A stretch of 64,000 bases of DNA from Apteryx mantelli (Eukaryota > Chordata > Aves > Apterygiformes > Apterygidae), in contig NC_089979.1 of NCBI RefSeq assembly GCF_036417845.1, forward strand, positions 26,291,958 through 26,355,957, in the 5' to 3' direction. The notes below the pieces were generated by a model. The model was not told the origin of the DNA. It did not search any database and was given only the letters and a program-made list of their open reading frames with translations. Each line of letters begins with the position of its first letter. The stretch's first letter is position 1. Both the position numbers and the translations under genes were made by a program. Positions 24,614 through 39,858 of this stretch are shown piece by piece.

Positions 24614-27600
24614 GTAAAGGCTGAGGATATTTTGCTTCAATGATAAAGCTACACTGGTGATGTTTTTGACAACTGGGCTACTCACCTTTGGGTCGGGAGG
24701 CCAGAGGTGTAAGTCCCGAACTGAGGGACCCGTTGTTTCCCCACACCTCCCTGTTGACTCTGTCACTGTTTGGATGAAACGGAGGTGTCTCCTCCTTTCT
24801 ATCCTGTTACTGATTATAGAATTTAAAAATCTGTGCCAGTAATTTCCTGAGGGAAAAAGTAGAGGAAGTCTGGGATCTTGGTAAGGACCACCTCTGTTCT
24901 GAAGAGGTTCTCACAACCGACTTCACATGTATGAGGTGGTCGTTGCTTGGCATGCTGGAGGTGCTTTGCCTTTGCCTGCAAAGTCACAGTGAGAACAGTT
25001 CCTCTTAATATTCTGTGAATTCTCTTTTAACCATTCAGTGATGCCAATGTGTGCTCCTTGCAGTATATTTCTTATCTTGCCACGTTTAACACAGTGGTCT
25101 TATTTGGCTACTAGCTGTATTTAGCTCCTTACATCTTCCATTTCTTGCAAATGAAAACTTTAACTTAAAGATTTTAACTTACTACTACTACTACTACAGG
25201 GCTACTGCCCTGGAGGGGAAAGGGAGATAACTGATTCCTCCTGGGGCATTTTTTGCGCTCCGCCTGTCCTAGCCCCAACTTTAGCTCCAGCCCAGATTTT
25301 TTTACTGCACTATAGCAGCTGTGGTGCCTGTTGTGTTTGTATCTATCTGGTTATCCAAGGGGTGAGGAGCAGGCTGCTGCTCTGGGAAAAGGGCTGCTTG
25401 CCCAAAGGGAGGTGGTAGCTGCAAGAGGGAAACAAAGGAGAGGGGCCTGTCTGGGAGAAGGGAAGGTGAGGGACAGCAAGCCTGATTCGAGTCCGCACAG
25501 CTGCTGCAGCTGGGAATATATCAATATGTAGGACTTTCCAGATGAATGGCTCTGTATGTATGTGCACAAGCACAACCCTACGTAGCATGTGCACAGAGTC
25601 CACATTCCCACATGCATGTGCTAGTACACACAGTAAATGTGACTAGCTTTGGAGGTACTGGACCAATGCATACCTTTCTTTCTGAAGTTTTGGATAGAAA
25701 AATGGGAGCCCTGCTCCAGTGGCACAGCAGTGCCAGCAGCCGTAAGCCTTGAGCCACTCAACCTCAGTGCACAAGCTCCCTTGCTGACACAGGCTCTTGA
25801 GAATGCAGTGAAAATGTATGGCATGAGTAAAAAGGGTGAAGTGTGCCTATAGCCCAGGAATGGAGTGGGGTCAGTGATGGCAAGGCAGCAAAACCTGATA
25901 CTGATGCTCTGAAAAACAGACCTGGCATAAGTATTCGTTCAGAGTGCACAAATTGATGCTGGAGTGTGCATGAATGTTTAAAAAGAAATATGTTCTAAAG
26001 AAGAGCAGTTGAAAGTAAGGCAGACAGGAATAAGAGAGTTTTAATTTTGGGGGCTAAGGAAGCTACACAATAGGAGATTCCAAAAGCTTTCAAAAAGCAT
26101 TTGGTGATTACCTAGAGTCATATGATGTTCTTTTGCAATTAATGTTCCCATATATTTTTTTCTTAGTGGATGGGGAAATTTCATACTTAGTAATTTCTTT
26201 TCTGCAGCAAAGGATGACAGTTCTGTGGTGCTTGGGGCTGTTCTGTACAGCATGGGTGCTGATGGGAGCCAGGGCCCCTCAACTCTTCGACAAGGGGTTG
26301 TGTGAATACTCTTCGAACATGATTAGGGAAAGTAGCCTTAGGAGCAGCAAGCTATGGCTTGCTGATTAGCGGTTTCAGAGCTACAGACTTACACCTAAAT
26401 AGACATAACTCTTAAATACCAATGGTAGGCCATCTTGTTGCATTGGAGATGTCCTCAGCTGAAGTGCAAGCACTTCTGTACCTGATGACACTAGTGGAGC
26501 TGGCCAAAATTTTTTGTTAAAAAATGCCCAGTCAGGTCAACCAAAATATTATGATAAGTTTAGAGAGATGATGTTACCAAATGTAAATTTTATCTATTTT
26601 GCTGGTTAATTTAGTCAAAAATCCTAGAAATAATAACAATAAATTGAAACATTTCATTTCAACATTATAAAATCCACTTTTTTTTGTCTTATTTTTCACC
26701 AAAAATAATTGCCAAAAAGTTTTGTTTCAGCTCTGCCCAAAACAGTTTCTCCCCTTCCCTTTCCTCAGTTTCTTGGAACTATTAGGAAAAAAAAAACATG
26801 TGTTATTCCACAGCTGTAATCACCAGAGCATGCTTTGACTCCTTCAGCAATAGGTTTGCCTGATGGCTTGTTCGTCTTCACAATATATAACTTAATCCAT
26901 CTGGCTAGAAGTAGACTGGATGAATTCTTGAAAACTCTGGCACTGACAACGTTGTTATTGAAAGGGAAGCATTAATTGTACTTAGATTATCTTGAGATAA
27001 TTGAGACACTGCTTGCTTCCAGACACACATCAAACTCCAAAAACCTGCTCTTCCAGCTGCTCTTGGTATAGCTAGGGATATCAAGAAGACAGCAAAAAGC
27101 TGAAGGGCCCTGGAATTTCAGATACTCCAGTGTTTGTTTCTGATGATCTGTAACAGGGATTTCATGAGAGTGCGCATATATCATCTTTGGAGCTTGACTT
27201 CTGGATTTTTTCAGAGCAGTAAAAAAACCCAGAGAACACTTATTTCCTCCTCATTGAGTGTGCACAAAGCAGGTCTTTAGTGCTATGTACACATCCAGAT
27301 TATACACCAGATGATAGATAGATACTTTGGGTTTAATTAGAATTGCTGAAGAATTATTCTCTATAAGCCATAAAAGGAGGAGGGTGGAATTCTAGAAAAC
27401 TTCTGTAGTTCTTAACCCCAAAATGTTAATATGAAAAGACAAGCTATCTATCTTCAAGATTCCTCGTGACCAAGTTTGGATTCATATCATGGTTTGGCTA
27501 TTAACATAGTAATTGTTCACACTAGGGGGTTAAAGCACTCAGTGACATTGTTAGGTCCAATTTAGGGCAAAATGTAGAATAAAAGCAATTCCAAGTTTCT

Positions 27601-29823
27601 GTTGTTGTCTTGACAGTATAAGCTAAACTGACACTGGCTGGAGAAGCAAACGGTTACAGATGAAGTCATCTGGAAGCAAGTAGAGTCCCAGTTACTTTGG
27701 AAGACCATCCAAGTGCAGTTAATATTTCCTGCTGAATAATTTTGCTATCTATCATCTGTGGGATATGGCCTGAGGCTGAATGAGAAATGGGTTCTCAATG
27801 GTGCCAGCACCATTTCCATCTCCTCTGACAACTTTGATCTTTATGGTCAGTGTGGAGTCAGAACTATAACCTCAGCTTCCCCTGGGCTTACCTACCTAGA
27901 AGAAGAAATCAGGAAAAAATGTGGAGACACCCACATGCAAGATTTGCCTCGTAACTTACCATCTAGTTTACATAGGTGCTACTTTAACATATTTCTCTCC
28001 TTTCAGCTGGTAAAACAGGCTGACTGCTGAGATGATACTTTATTTCTGTGACACGAGGCTGAAGACATGGTTCAGACACCATTCTCTTCTGTTAGCCATG
28101 TGTCCGCTGCAGCAGTCTGCCTTCTGATTTTTTTACTCCCTCTAAGGTCATTCATGGAAACCACACTTTCCTCTGCCCATTTCATCATTTTTCACTCTTT
28201 CTAAGCATAGGATCAAACTTTGAGCTCCTGAGTTCGTTCATGTGCCTGCTTCCTCTAGCATTTTTGTGGTGATGATTGAAAACAGGAGTGATTCTACTTG
28301 TTGAGCAGCAAATCCATCTCCAAAGGCATAGTAGAAGACCAGAGGGGACTATTTTGATTTGGATGTGATGTGTGCCACTATCTGTCTTATTAATTCTTTC
28401 TTCAGATAGGTAAGGGTTTGTTTAAAATGAGCCCTAGAGTCCAGAGATGTGACAAGATGTTATTCCTGGATGTTAAATTGAACCCAGTGGTCCTGTCTGA
28501 AAATCATCACATGTATTGAGGCATCTGTAGTACTTTCTTAAAGACAGCCAGAAAATAGCACAGTCTTTGAATCTTATGTATGGCATCCAACGAAGACATT
28601 ATAAACCCTGCAAAAATGACAGTGGTCAGCAATTCTCCAAGAGTAGATAAGGAAGCGTCAAAACCTACCCTAGGATAGTTTCTACTTTTCTGTCATTTGC
28701 ATTTTGGGGAAATAAGTTCTATTCTGAATGACTTTGCTAATGATACCTCTGTAGTATCCAAGGTGGTATTTCTGAAATAATACTTTGTTTTAAATTTATG
28801 CAACTAGCTTGATGCTTGCTCGCATGCTTTCCCTTCTCAAGCTAGTTCCACTTATCTCCAATGCCTCCTTCAAAAGAAGGGCACCGCAGATTGGTCTTCC
28901 AGGGCCAGGTTTGCCCGTGGCTTTTCATCTAATACTTTGCCTGGTTGGATCCGTATGGTAGATGCCACTTTTCTGTTGGCAATATTGGTTTTACTGTTCT
29001 TTTTTTCCAGCAAACAGATGTGGGTTACCTGCATCTCTTTTTAGCAGAGCCTTGCATCTCTACATATTTCAGCCTACAAATAGGGATTTCTTCAAAGAAG
29101 TCCTTCCAACTCATGGTGATGGAAAAGTCAGCTGTGTAGATGCCTCGGTTTCTTTTTCATAAATTATGTACTCAAACGGTCTTTAGTAAAACCCTTTTGT
29201 TTTTTTTTAAAAAAAAAAAGAAGTAATTCTGTTGATGCTCTGACCCAAAGTGCATTTTTTTTGGTTACCAGAGAGAGACAGATGGATATATGCCCTCATA
29301 GTTAGAACATTCGACTGGAATGTAGAGTCAAGCCCTTATTCCAAATCCCATTCAAGACTTAAGTACTTCCCAGATATGGCTATGGGCTGTTGCAATTTTT
29401 AATTGTATTTTGTGAAGAAAAGGTTTGCTAATTAGGACTGCTGCCTGATAAGCACTGCCAGGAACTACTGGCCTTTTTCTAAAAGCAGTTGAGAAGTTTT
29501 TTCTGTCTGCAAGTTGATCTGTTGTAAAGATTACTCTTGAGTCCATCCCTGAAATTCTCAGAAGATACTGCTTCAACTTTTCTATGGCAGAGTTGTTAGA
29601 ACTTCTTAGCATGGAAGCATCCAAAATATCAAAGGAGAGGACTAATCCACAGATCACAAAACTATGGGAGAACTTAGCTGATGAAAACATCCATGTGGAT
29701 ACTGTAAGATCCCAGGGGGAAAGATTTTAACTATAGAAAGTAATGTTGAACTTACTGTCTTTACTATTAAGAAGTTCGGTTTCTGTCAATATTTCAGTAA
29801 TCATTTGTGTTATCTGATTCCAG
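24614..29823 (+). other. VPS13B last intron (5.2 kb)
   Basis: Non-coding. It holds a short ACT microsatellite (25181-25197) and a possible tRNA-derived SINE head near 29290-29352. Open frames at 27758-28030 (+) and 29352-29690 (-) show no recognised domain. The sequence between 27.6 and 29.7 kb reads like decayed transposon DNA but I cannot name the family. Confidence 0.65.
29290..29352 (+). repeat. Possible tRNA-derived SINE head
   Basis: CATAGTTAGAACATTCGACT resembles a tRNA D-arm/A box and anticodon arm (compare AGTGGTTAGAGCATTCGACT in tRNA-like SINEs). It is followed 15-25 nt later by TTATTCCAAATCCCA, a decayed B box (GGTTCAAATCC). The fold is no longer intact, so it is not a functional tRNA. 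The attribution rests on motif order alone. Confidence 0.35.
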
Positions 29824-30069
29824 GCAGATGGAGTTAGAGAGAGACTATCAGAACAACAGTACAACCGCCTCATGGAGTACGTCACAAAGACATCCTATCA
29901 CCTCGCTCCTGGCACCACTTCTGTACCAGCCTCACAAGCTGTGGCTACCGAACACCTTCCAACTGTAACAAAAACATATCAGTATGTAGTTGATCCAAAT
30001 TTTGCCCAAGTATTCATTAGTAAATTCACAATGGTAAAAAATAAAGCTTTGAGGAAGGGATTTAATTAA
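29824..30069 (+). CDS. VPS13B: VPS13B terminal coding exon with stop codon
   Basis: Phase 0 after CTGATTCCAG. It reads ADGVRERLSEQQYNRLMEYV and ends FAQVFISKFTMVKNKALRKG-FN followed by TAA at 30067-30069. The human tail is FTMVKNKALRKGFP, so only the last residue differs there. The stretch after TKTS (YHLAPGTTSVPASQAVATEH) is the least conserved part. This exon completes the PH-like tail. Confidence 0.96.
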   Translation, partial: ADGVRERLSEQQYNRLMEYVTKTSYHLAPGTTSVPASQAVATEHLPTVTKTYQYVVDPNFAQVFISKFTMVKNKALRKGFN

Positions 30070-31359
30070 TAAATATTTTTGGCGAGAATAGTAGTATCTT
30101 ACCATTTTGAAAGTAACACTTCCTATGCAGCAATCTACATCAAGTAGAGATACACGTCATTGTTGAGGAGACAGGAGACAGTAACAAAATTAAACCTAAT
30201 AATAGCTTTTCTAACATTCCGACTCCCTAGCCAAGGTATTAGTGCTGGAAGGAAAGCACTAGCCTAGCCTAGCAAACAAATAAAGTGAAAAGGGAAAGTA
30301 TTGGACTATAAACTGAATCAAAATCCTTTGTCCTTTCAATAACTGAAAACCAGAGAATAAGGAAAAATTGAGTGTACAGACACATTTTTGACACACACAA
30401 AAATTTCTATCAATACATACTATATCATATTTTAGGGTCTGCCAGTTTCTGTTATAAACCAGGTTTATAACTCAGCTGTAAAAACTAGCTCAAGTTTGAG
30501 CCCCCCTTCCCCCCCCACACACACACTCCCCCCAACATGTATGTCCTGAGGCAAAACATTTTCCCCCCACTAAATCTGAAAAACCCAGTGTGGCTGTTTT
30601 AAGTTACTAGTGACAGCTGGGTTTTAGCACCACTTTAACCGTAAAATAGCTTCCTTTATTTGACTGAAGTTTTGCAGGACATTAGTCCTTAATGTAAACT
30701 AGTGCCTTTGTGTGGTTTGGAGAACAAAACGCTAACTACGACATGAATTTATTTTTAAAACTGTCTGTATACAGAAACTTTATTTTATCCACCATCAAAT
30801 TTTCAGAAGGACTTTCATCATATGTATGTCATTGTGCATTGTCTGGTAGTTATTTGGAAGCCAGTAACATGCAGTTTATAAACTTTAAGAAACAGTGCTT
30901 AGTCTCCTTCAAATCTACCAAAAAGCTATAAGCTCATTGTAACAAAAAGTGCAGGTGCTGAAGGAAGCCTTGTTGGGTGTCCCTTCCTTCTTATCTCCCA
31001 CCACTATAGTACATTTTCTCACTTAAGCCCTAATTTATTTTATGCTTCTCATCTTTGAAGTGATAAGAACAGGGATATTTAGAAACATGACCTTTCAGAT
31101 ATATTTGTGCTAAGCAAAAATGAGAATTTTTGCAAGTTGATCCAAAAGTATGACCCTACAGGCTCCGATTACATTACTAGTTAATGATGCTATCATGATA
31201 CACTTCAGATACTATGTTAAACACATTCAAGACAAATGAGCTTTCTACGTGTCTGTCTTATTTTCAGATGTTTTACAGGTTGTAGTGGGCAAGAAAGTGC
31301 TCTCTCCCAGCATGGTTAGATTGCTTTATACAACAAATGTGGCTACAGCAGCTTTATTT

Positions 31360-31382
31360 AAAAAAAAAAAAAAAAAAAAAAA
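31360..31382 (+). repeat. Poly(A) tract in VPS13B 3' UTR
   Basis: 23 consecutive A residues. No retroposon is recognised upstream of it, so it is a plain homopolymer rather than a retrocopy tail as far as I can see. Confidence 0.9.
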
Positions 31383-31902
31383 GCTTGCTTGTTTTTAAAC
31401 CGTGGGTAACTTTTCTCCCCTTTTCTGCATACTTGTGGACACGAACTTTGGGGATTCCTGAACATGGCCAGAATTGGAGAGTCTTTAAGAACTGGAATAA
31501 AATCTGATCATCATGTTGAGCAAATAACTATACTTTAGTTAGTATCATCTTCTATGCATACCGGGCATGACCACGGTAAATAAGAATGTAGTAATTGCAA
31601 TGGGGTTTTTTTAAGTTCTGCTTTGTTAAAAGCTGCATCTAAAAGCCGTATCTCTTGTGTACTGAAAAATGCAGAAGCCTGGGATCTGAACTGTCCTTTC
31701 TTGAATGTGAAATGAACTCATCCATTATCAACATTTCATACAGTGATTTAATAACTTAGTCATTGTTTAAGTAACACTATTTAAAAATGTGTACATATAT
31801 ATATTTTCTTCATTCCTGAATATTTTATGGAAATAGTTTAATACATCTAATTTTGCATATGGTACATAAATTGTAATATAATGAGATTGTTTAAAGATAA
31901 TT

Positions 31903-31908
31903 AATAAA
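31903..31908 (+). terminator. VPS13B poly(A) signal (AATAAA)
   Basis: Canonical hexamer in TTAATAAAATTAATTATTCC, followed by T-rich sequence (TTGGGTTTTTAAGC). It is chosen over the hexamer at 31496 because the resulting UTR length agrees with human. Earlier cleavage at 31496 may also be used. Confidence 0.6.
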
Positions 31909-31930
31909 ATTAATTATTCCTACTTGGGTT

Positions 31931-34904
31931 TTTAAGCTATTTGGTCATTCAGTACAAGTGAATGAGCAGGTCACTGCATAGAACAATGACAGTAAAGACA
32001 TACAAGCTTCACGTAGACCCCCATTAGATTCCAGTAGGTGACTGGTCTTTGTCATATACCAGAAAATGCAAATAGATCATGACAATGCTTTGGAAGTAAA
32101 AACTGATGAGTAGCTTGCCAAAACATGTGCTGAAAAGTTTTATGGTTTTGTGACTAACTGAATCAAAACAGCACTGTAGTCACCATTTGAATTAGACTAA
32201 CCTGTTCATTGTGTACATAGTACACAAACCAGCCAAGAGGACGCAAACACACCTGTAAAAAATGATGGAAGGCAGCAGTTTAATTTCCGAAAGTCTGTAG
32301 ATTGCTGCCATTGTTTAAGATTATATTAGTGTTTTTCCTGAATTATTTTCTCCTGGAATAAACACTTGCTTAAATTACATTCTTCTTCAGTGAATTAAGC
32401 TAGCATCTTTACTGCATTAGGCAGGTTCTTTCTCCCCCTTCTGACCACATGTATGGAAACATGTGTGGAGACGGCATATAAATCAGCCTCTCCTACATAT
32501 GAGCTGTGTGAACTATGAAAACAAAGTTGTCCAGAGAGCAGCTGCCTATACTTAGCTGCTAAAGCACTCCAATGTGTATGCTTAAAACATACCTACACTC
32601 ATAACGCTCTTTAGCCCTGGAGAGCTCACAACTTCAAATATATCTTTTTAGTTTGCTTCCAGAACTATCAATCATTCCTCAAACACTCGAGAATAAAGCA
32701 AGCCAGCCAAAAATTTGAAGGCATAGCCAAGCTGATACAAGGCAAGACCTTTCCCAAAGTAGTTGAGGTCAAACAATTCCTTTTCATATATTTCATATAT
32801 AAATATAGCAAAATCTTTGAGGTCAGTTGGGGATGGGCTCAGAACTTACTTAAGCACATGTTTTCCAGAGCTGCATCTCCTATAAACAGCATGCCAGACC
32901 CTGCAACAAGCAGCTGCTTCAGGAGTAACGCACATAGGCTTTTCCTGTGCCTTCCCTCTCCCAATTGTTTGGAAGATACAATGATAGGCAAGACCACGAT
33001 TAACTGATGAGCTCTCTCTGGCAAAGGCTGGGGGCAGGGGAAGGATTAAAGGGATTGAAAGACTGGTGCTGGTGAGGTCAGGCCTTCTTGCTAATGAAAC
33101 TCACTGTTAGGTCCCCAGCTTTGCCCTCCCTTCCTGCTTCACAGGTAAGAAAGCTCTGCTCATCTTTCTTAGTACTCAGCTATGGGCTGTTTTTTATTGC
33201 CTGCTGAAAGGATGCATTTGCTTTGCAGCCATTGTGAAACCTTGGCATCATTATAACACAAGGAACAGTTATAACCTAGTGACTTCCAAAGTGCAAACAT
33301 AAAAGGAAGAAAGACCTCACTTTTTTCTTTAATGCATTTAGCCAAAGACACCTTCGATCTGGTGCTCTGCTGTATGATCAGAAGCTATCTTCAGGCACAA
33401 GACTCACATTTCTTTAAGTCACCGCTAGCAGTAAGAACCAGAATGCACAGACAGACTATAACTGCTGTTGGCTATAACAATTTATAAGACTTAGAATTTA
33501 AAAGTAAATTAACTCAAAGCAACTGGGAAAAATATATGGGCTAGAGCTGTGAGGGAAGCCAGTTCTATTAGCCAGCACACCTGGCAGTAGCAAGTTTCTT
33601 TGCCTCTGAAGCTGTCAGTATGACTAAAGATCCCAGGCTATTACAACCTGCAGACATGCCTGAGAAAATGTTAGTCAGTGCTTAATGGCATACAATGTTT
33701 ATACTGTACATTTGGAAGATAAATTGCTATCATTTGCTATTGTTAAGCTTTGGTTTACATTTATAGGAGCAGGGAGTATTTTGATTACTAGATAGTTTCC
33801 CCTGCACCACTAATGTCAACTATTTCTTTGGTCAAAGGAAGCACTGCGTGTATGGAAAGTTTAGAGAAAATCCTTTGTTCCTGCATACTAGTGTTCTGGA
33901 TCAAATATGTTACTTAAATAGCTTTCATTAGTGCAAATGTTGCTCACTGATACCTATTAAGTGTTAAGTTAATGGTCCATTTAAAATAATACAAGTTATG
34001 CCAAACAGAATTTGAACGTAAGACCTTCAAATACAATACAGATGGCTTAATTTGTCATGCTTCTTCATACAAAGCCTTCCCTTCTTTCACATGATCAGAT
34101 TTAGCTCCTCTTATAGTGCCCACATTCGGCCCTGAGGAGCCACAGTCCTAGCACTATCTCGAACCTCAGCTATAGGCAATGCAAAAATCATGTTCCAAAT
34201 GTCTGGTAATGAGGCACATGACAGACCATCAGCTCTTGGACTACACAGGATATAACCTAGATCAAGACTGTGCTTAGCTGGATAGTTCCAGATACTAAAA
34301 AGATGTGTGCCTACAAGGAGTGGCAGAGAGTTCCATTATCACAATATCCTAAACTAAGTTTCCTCTTTTCCACTGCTTTAATACTCCTTCCCTTTGTACA
34401 TAAGTACATGTATGTATGTACCTCCAGTTTAAAGTTATTTTCCTGTTATAGTTACCCATTGTATAAGAGTCAGCATTTGTGTAGTTTCTAAGTCTTGTAA
34501 CATACTGCTGCTGTGAGGAAAGCAAGACAGTGATGGCAGCAGAAAGATATGACAGCTCTCTGGCATATTTCCAGAATTCCTCTCCAAGTTCTTTCATCTC
34601 AAGGTCACTTCACCTTCTGAAGTGAGAGGTAACCAAGATCCTTCCAGAAATCCAGCCACTCCCTTCCTGTTAACAGCTACCTTCTTCTTGCAAATTCCTG
34701 TTAGCAGTGAAAACTCAACCTAGCTGTAATCGCTAAAGAATATACTTTGCTATCAATCAAATGTGGAATTTGGACAAAAAGATGCAAATTATTCTTGGGG
34801 GAAAAAAGTCAGGCTTAGTAGTCTCAACCAATTTATGAAGACTTTCCACTACTCTTCCCAGCATCTAAACATTTAAGCATTTCAACATTAATGAAGACAA
34901 TTAA
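31931..34904. other. Intergenic region between convergent VPS13B and COX6C
   Basis: About 3 kb of AT-rich sequence with no open frame resembling a protein and no recognised repeat or RNA gene. It separates two 3' ends. Confidence 0.7.
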
Positions 34905-35033
34905 GCTCCAGTGACATAAGTATTTTATTTATTGAGTTATATTAGAGCTTGTTATGCACTGAAGTGCATTACACTTTATAATTCAGTGAACAAGCAAGGT
35001 TCGGCCATCAAGTCTCCTTAGATTGAAGGAAAT
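34905..35033 (-). other. COX6C: COX6C terminal 3' UTR exon
   Basis: On the minus strand, a T-tract then CTTGTAG precedes ATTTCCTTCAATCTAAGG. About 100 nt later come two overlapping AATAAA hexamers (+ strand 34924-34933). The human COX6C 3' UTR as I remember it begins with a similar ATTTCTTCA word after the same kind of junction, has a GACTTG word and ends in ATAAATAAA at nearly the same distance. The 3' boundary is estimated. Confidence 0.65.
34924..34933 (-). terminator. COX6C poly(A) signal (two overlapping AATAAA)
   Basis: The minus strand reads CTCAATAAATAAAATACTTA, giving two overlapping hexamers. This is the first strong signal downstream of the proposed last exon's acceptor. Confidence 0.65.
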
Positions 35034-37804
35034 CTACAAGATAAAAAAAAAAAAGTTAAGTTGGTCAAACTTCTTACTCTTTAAATAAACACATTAGTAT
35101 GTATGAATGCAAAGCAATAGAGGGAAATGTTTATGCAGTTTAGTCTAGAGGAATTCCCCTTGTTATTTCCTGATGGTTTAAGATTCACACACCCTTCATG
35201 TGGCAAACAGAAGTGAAACATGGAACAAATCAAGAGCTGGAACAATACTGCACAGCACTTAAGATTCACTATACATGCCGCACTGATAACTGAATCAATC
35301 TTGCTAGGCATTAAGGGCCTGAAAGAGAAAGGAATGCAACTTTCAGATAGGAGCCAGAGAGGAAACAAGTGGTGTAGGCAATCTACCAAGGAAGGAAGAA
35401 AACCAAATTCAAATTGCTTCTCCACGTATTGGACACAATCCAAGACCAGCTGTACTCCATGACAAGTCAAGCAAGTGGTTAGCCCCAAACTCTTAGCTTG
35501 CCCCCATTAGTACATTACTGAACACATCGTAGAGGTTGGATACTCCTCACCAATTGTTATGCTTGCATTGTACATTATCAGTACCACCACACAAAGCCTG
35601 TACTGAATAGCTAAAACATTGTAAAATCACATTCAGATACCAAGTTCTCTACACACCAAGCAGGAACAAACTCAGTACTGAGTTCCAAGCTAACACCTTA
35701 ACTAAAGAGGCGCTCTTCCCTGCCCACTCTTTCCTCAATTTTTGGGGCAAGTACTGAATTACAGAGTATTTAAATAAAGCTAAACCACTGAATTTACTGC
35801 CATACATAAGATATACTCCAATAAAACCAGAACAGATGTAGAATATACATGAACACTCTACGTTTTACCATCAAAAAAGCATCAAATTTAACTTCAGCCC
35901 AACTTTCATAACTAACATTTAAGCTACTGAGTCAAATAAAATGTCTTCCATCTATTTTGTGTACTTGCCCTTTTCACAGTCTTTTTTTAAACACCGGAAA
36001 CACTGGCATTGCCTTCTCTCTCTTGTACTTAAGTATTCATGTGCTGCTCTAGCCAGGCATGAAAAAAAAAAAAAAATCTTTCTACTATGAAGGACTGAAA
36101 AAAGTTCTTATTTATATAAAATAAGGTGTAAGAAGCACCAACAATTCAAAATGACCTATAAAAAATTTTGTCCTTTGCATTTTCTTTTGAGCTGGTATAA
36201 CTGAGGAATGGAAAAACTGCTTAGGAAATTTTTAATAATGTTAAAAGGTGCGCACAATCTGCAACTTGATTTCTTTTAGCTGCAAACAGGAGCACAACCC
36301 AAATGAGAACAGAGCTCTATCTGCACTGAAAAATCCTGTTCAGGATTGCAATTAAATTTTTAACATGCATCCTTGTTGACAAAATACTCTGATAAAGGCC
36401 ACCTGGCTAAAGAATGCAATTCCAGTGCCCAAAAAAGTTTAAAAGTGACTATATATTAGCAATAGGACTGAACTAGAGGCAGAAATATCAACATTTTAAA
36501 AAAGTAGGTTTATCATTTCATTATTTCTCTGTACTGTATTCAGAAAAATTTTCCTTAAGAAAAAATAAGGGACTGACATCTTTTTTATATCTACTACAAG
36601 AGCTGAAGCTATGCTTATTTTATGTAATAGCGCTACGCAGAAACCAGATATTCAAAGATTGTCACACAACAGAACTTATTATTAATATTGTTAAGTACAA
36701 ATGTTTTATTCCATCTTGCTGCCTTAACTGAACAGGCTGAGAAAATCCAGCTGTCCAGGATAATTAGAGCCACAGATTATCACGCGATGATCACAACATA
36801 AAAACATTCCAAAAGAATGAAAAAGCTATCATTCTAGATTAGTTTGAAGTCACTTTAAGAGAAGCAGAGGACTCAATGCAAGAAACATGGATCGAGAAGG
36901 GGGGAGGAATTCTCTGTTGAGCTGTCACATCATGAGTTTGTGCAGCTGAGTGAGCATACTTATTAACAATTATGACAAGGCTGAAATCAAGATTTTTTTT
37001 CCTGGCATTAGCAAGCAAGGGGGAACAAAGATTGGTAGTCTTAGAACAAAACACAGTATTAAGTGCTCGGAAAATAATACTGTGAACAAGTTCTATTCAG
37101 GCTTAATTCAGTAAGGGGAAAAATCTGAACATCTGTTATCACACAAGAGGCCATATGCCATTGTTATTTTAACTACATACACACACACACACACATATAT
37201 ATATATTTTTTTTCCTCATGGCTAGTTATCTCTCCCCTCTTATCAACTTCAGAGGGCAAAAGGGTATGTGGAAGTTGTCTCCGTTTCTTACATTAAAATC
37301 CATGCTATGAGAGAGAAACAGCCTTTCCACTTTCTCATTCACCGAACCACCACAAGCATGACAGTAGAAGATTTTGATAGCCACATACTATCCAATTAAA
37401 GATGTTACAGCATCAATATAATAAATATCCTAAGTCAGGCAAGTCTTACATGGAGCTTCCACTCCCCTCCATGTGTAGACAGAATTGTTCTGAATGCAGC
37501 TGTATGAGGAGGGAAAGGCCTGGCATCATTCAGTGCAGAGGTTTGCTATATCACATAAGTTAAATTGCCCAAAAGGTATTCAGGAGCTTCCCATTCTGAC
37601 CTTACCCCCTCCCCCCTTCCCCAGTTCCCATATTTCCTAATGTTTCGTATTAGCCCCAGGTCTCTGTTGAGGAGTGCAATTTGTATCCTTTTTCTTCAAA
37701 GCCCCTTTCTATTTGACAGGAATGGAAGAGCCTCAAAATAGAGGCACAAGGTTTCACTGAAACAAATTAACTTACTTTTGCTCTAATGTAGAGTAGCTTA
37801 TTAC
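35034..37804 (-). other. COX6C intron in the 3' UTR
   Basis: The minus-strand donor is CAG|GTAATA (37804 downwards) and the acceptor CTTGTAG (35034-35040). The 2.8 kb is AT-rich and non-coding, with a CA/TA microsatellite at 37178-37206. Confidence 0.6.
37178..37206. repeat. (CA)n(TA)n compound microsatellite
   Basis: About nine CA units followed by about five AT units, then a T-rich tract, inside the COX6C 3' UTR intron. Confidence 0.9.

Positions 37805-39858
<2,054 letters not shown>

Larger units (their letters stand above)
1..31930 (+). other. VPS13B: VPS13B gene, 3' part (11 coding exons plus 3' UTR)
   Basis: VPS13B (COH1, mutated in human Cohen syndrome) is a giant bridge-like lipid transfer protein of the Golgi and endosomes. 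Eleven exons in this span join into one open frame of 892 codons plus stop, with every intron phase matching. The product aligns by eye with the human C-terminus across its whole length. Human VPS13B is about 4,022 residues, so this is roughly the last fifth. If the human 62-exon structure holds, these are exons 52-62 (inference). The gene enters from the left edge, so its promoter and N-terminal chorein domain lie outside. It ends convergently with COX6C. Gene limits: left is truncated, right is set by the poly(A) signal at 31903. Confidence 0.95.
30070..31930 (+). other. VPS13B: VPS13B 3' UTR
   Basis: An AT-rich tail of about 1.85 kb, close to the length of the human 3' UTR. AATAAA hexamers occur just after the stop (about 30068), at 31496-31501 and at 31903-31908. 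The last lies in a very AT-rich stretch (31780-31920) and is the most likely end. A run of 23 A residues sits at 31360-31382. The end coordinate is estimated from the hexamer. Confidence 0.7.

Noticed and set aside
29352-29690. A 112-codon minus-strand open frame that reads somewhat protein-like
   Set aside because: No catalytic or domain motif could be identified. It may be a fragment of a decayed transposon but I cannot name it, so it is only mentioned with the intron.
1-31930. Intronic microRNAs known from human VPS13B (miR-599 and miR-875)
   Set aside because: In human these lie in a much earlier intron. I saw no matching hairpin in these last introns.
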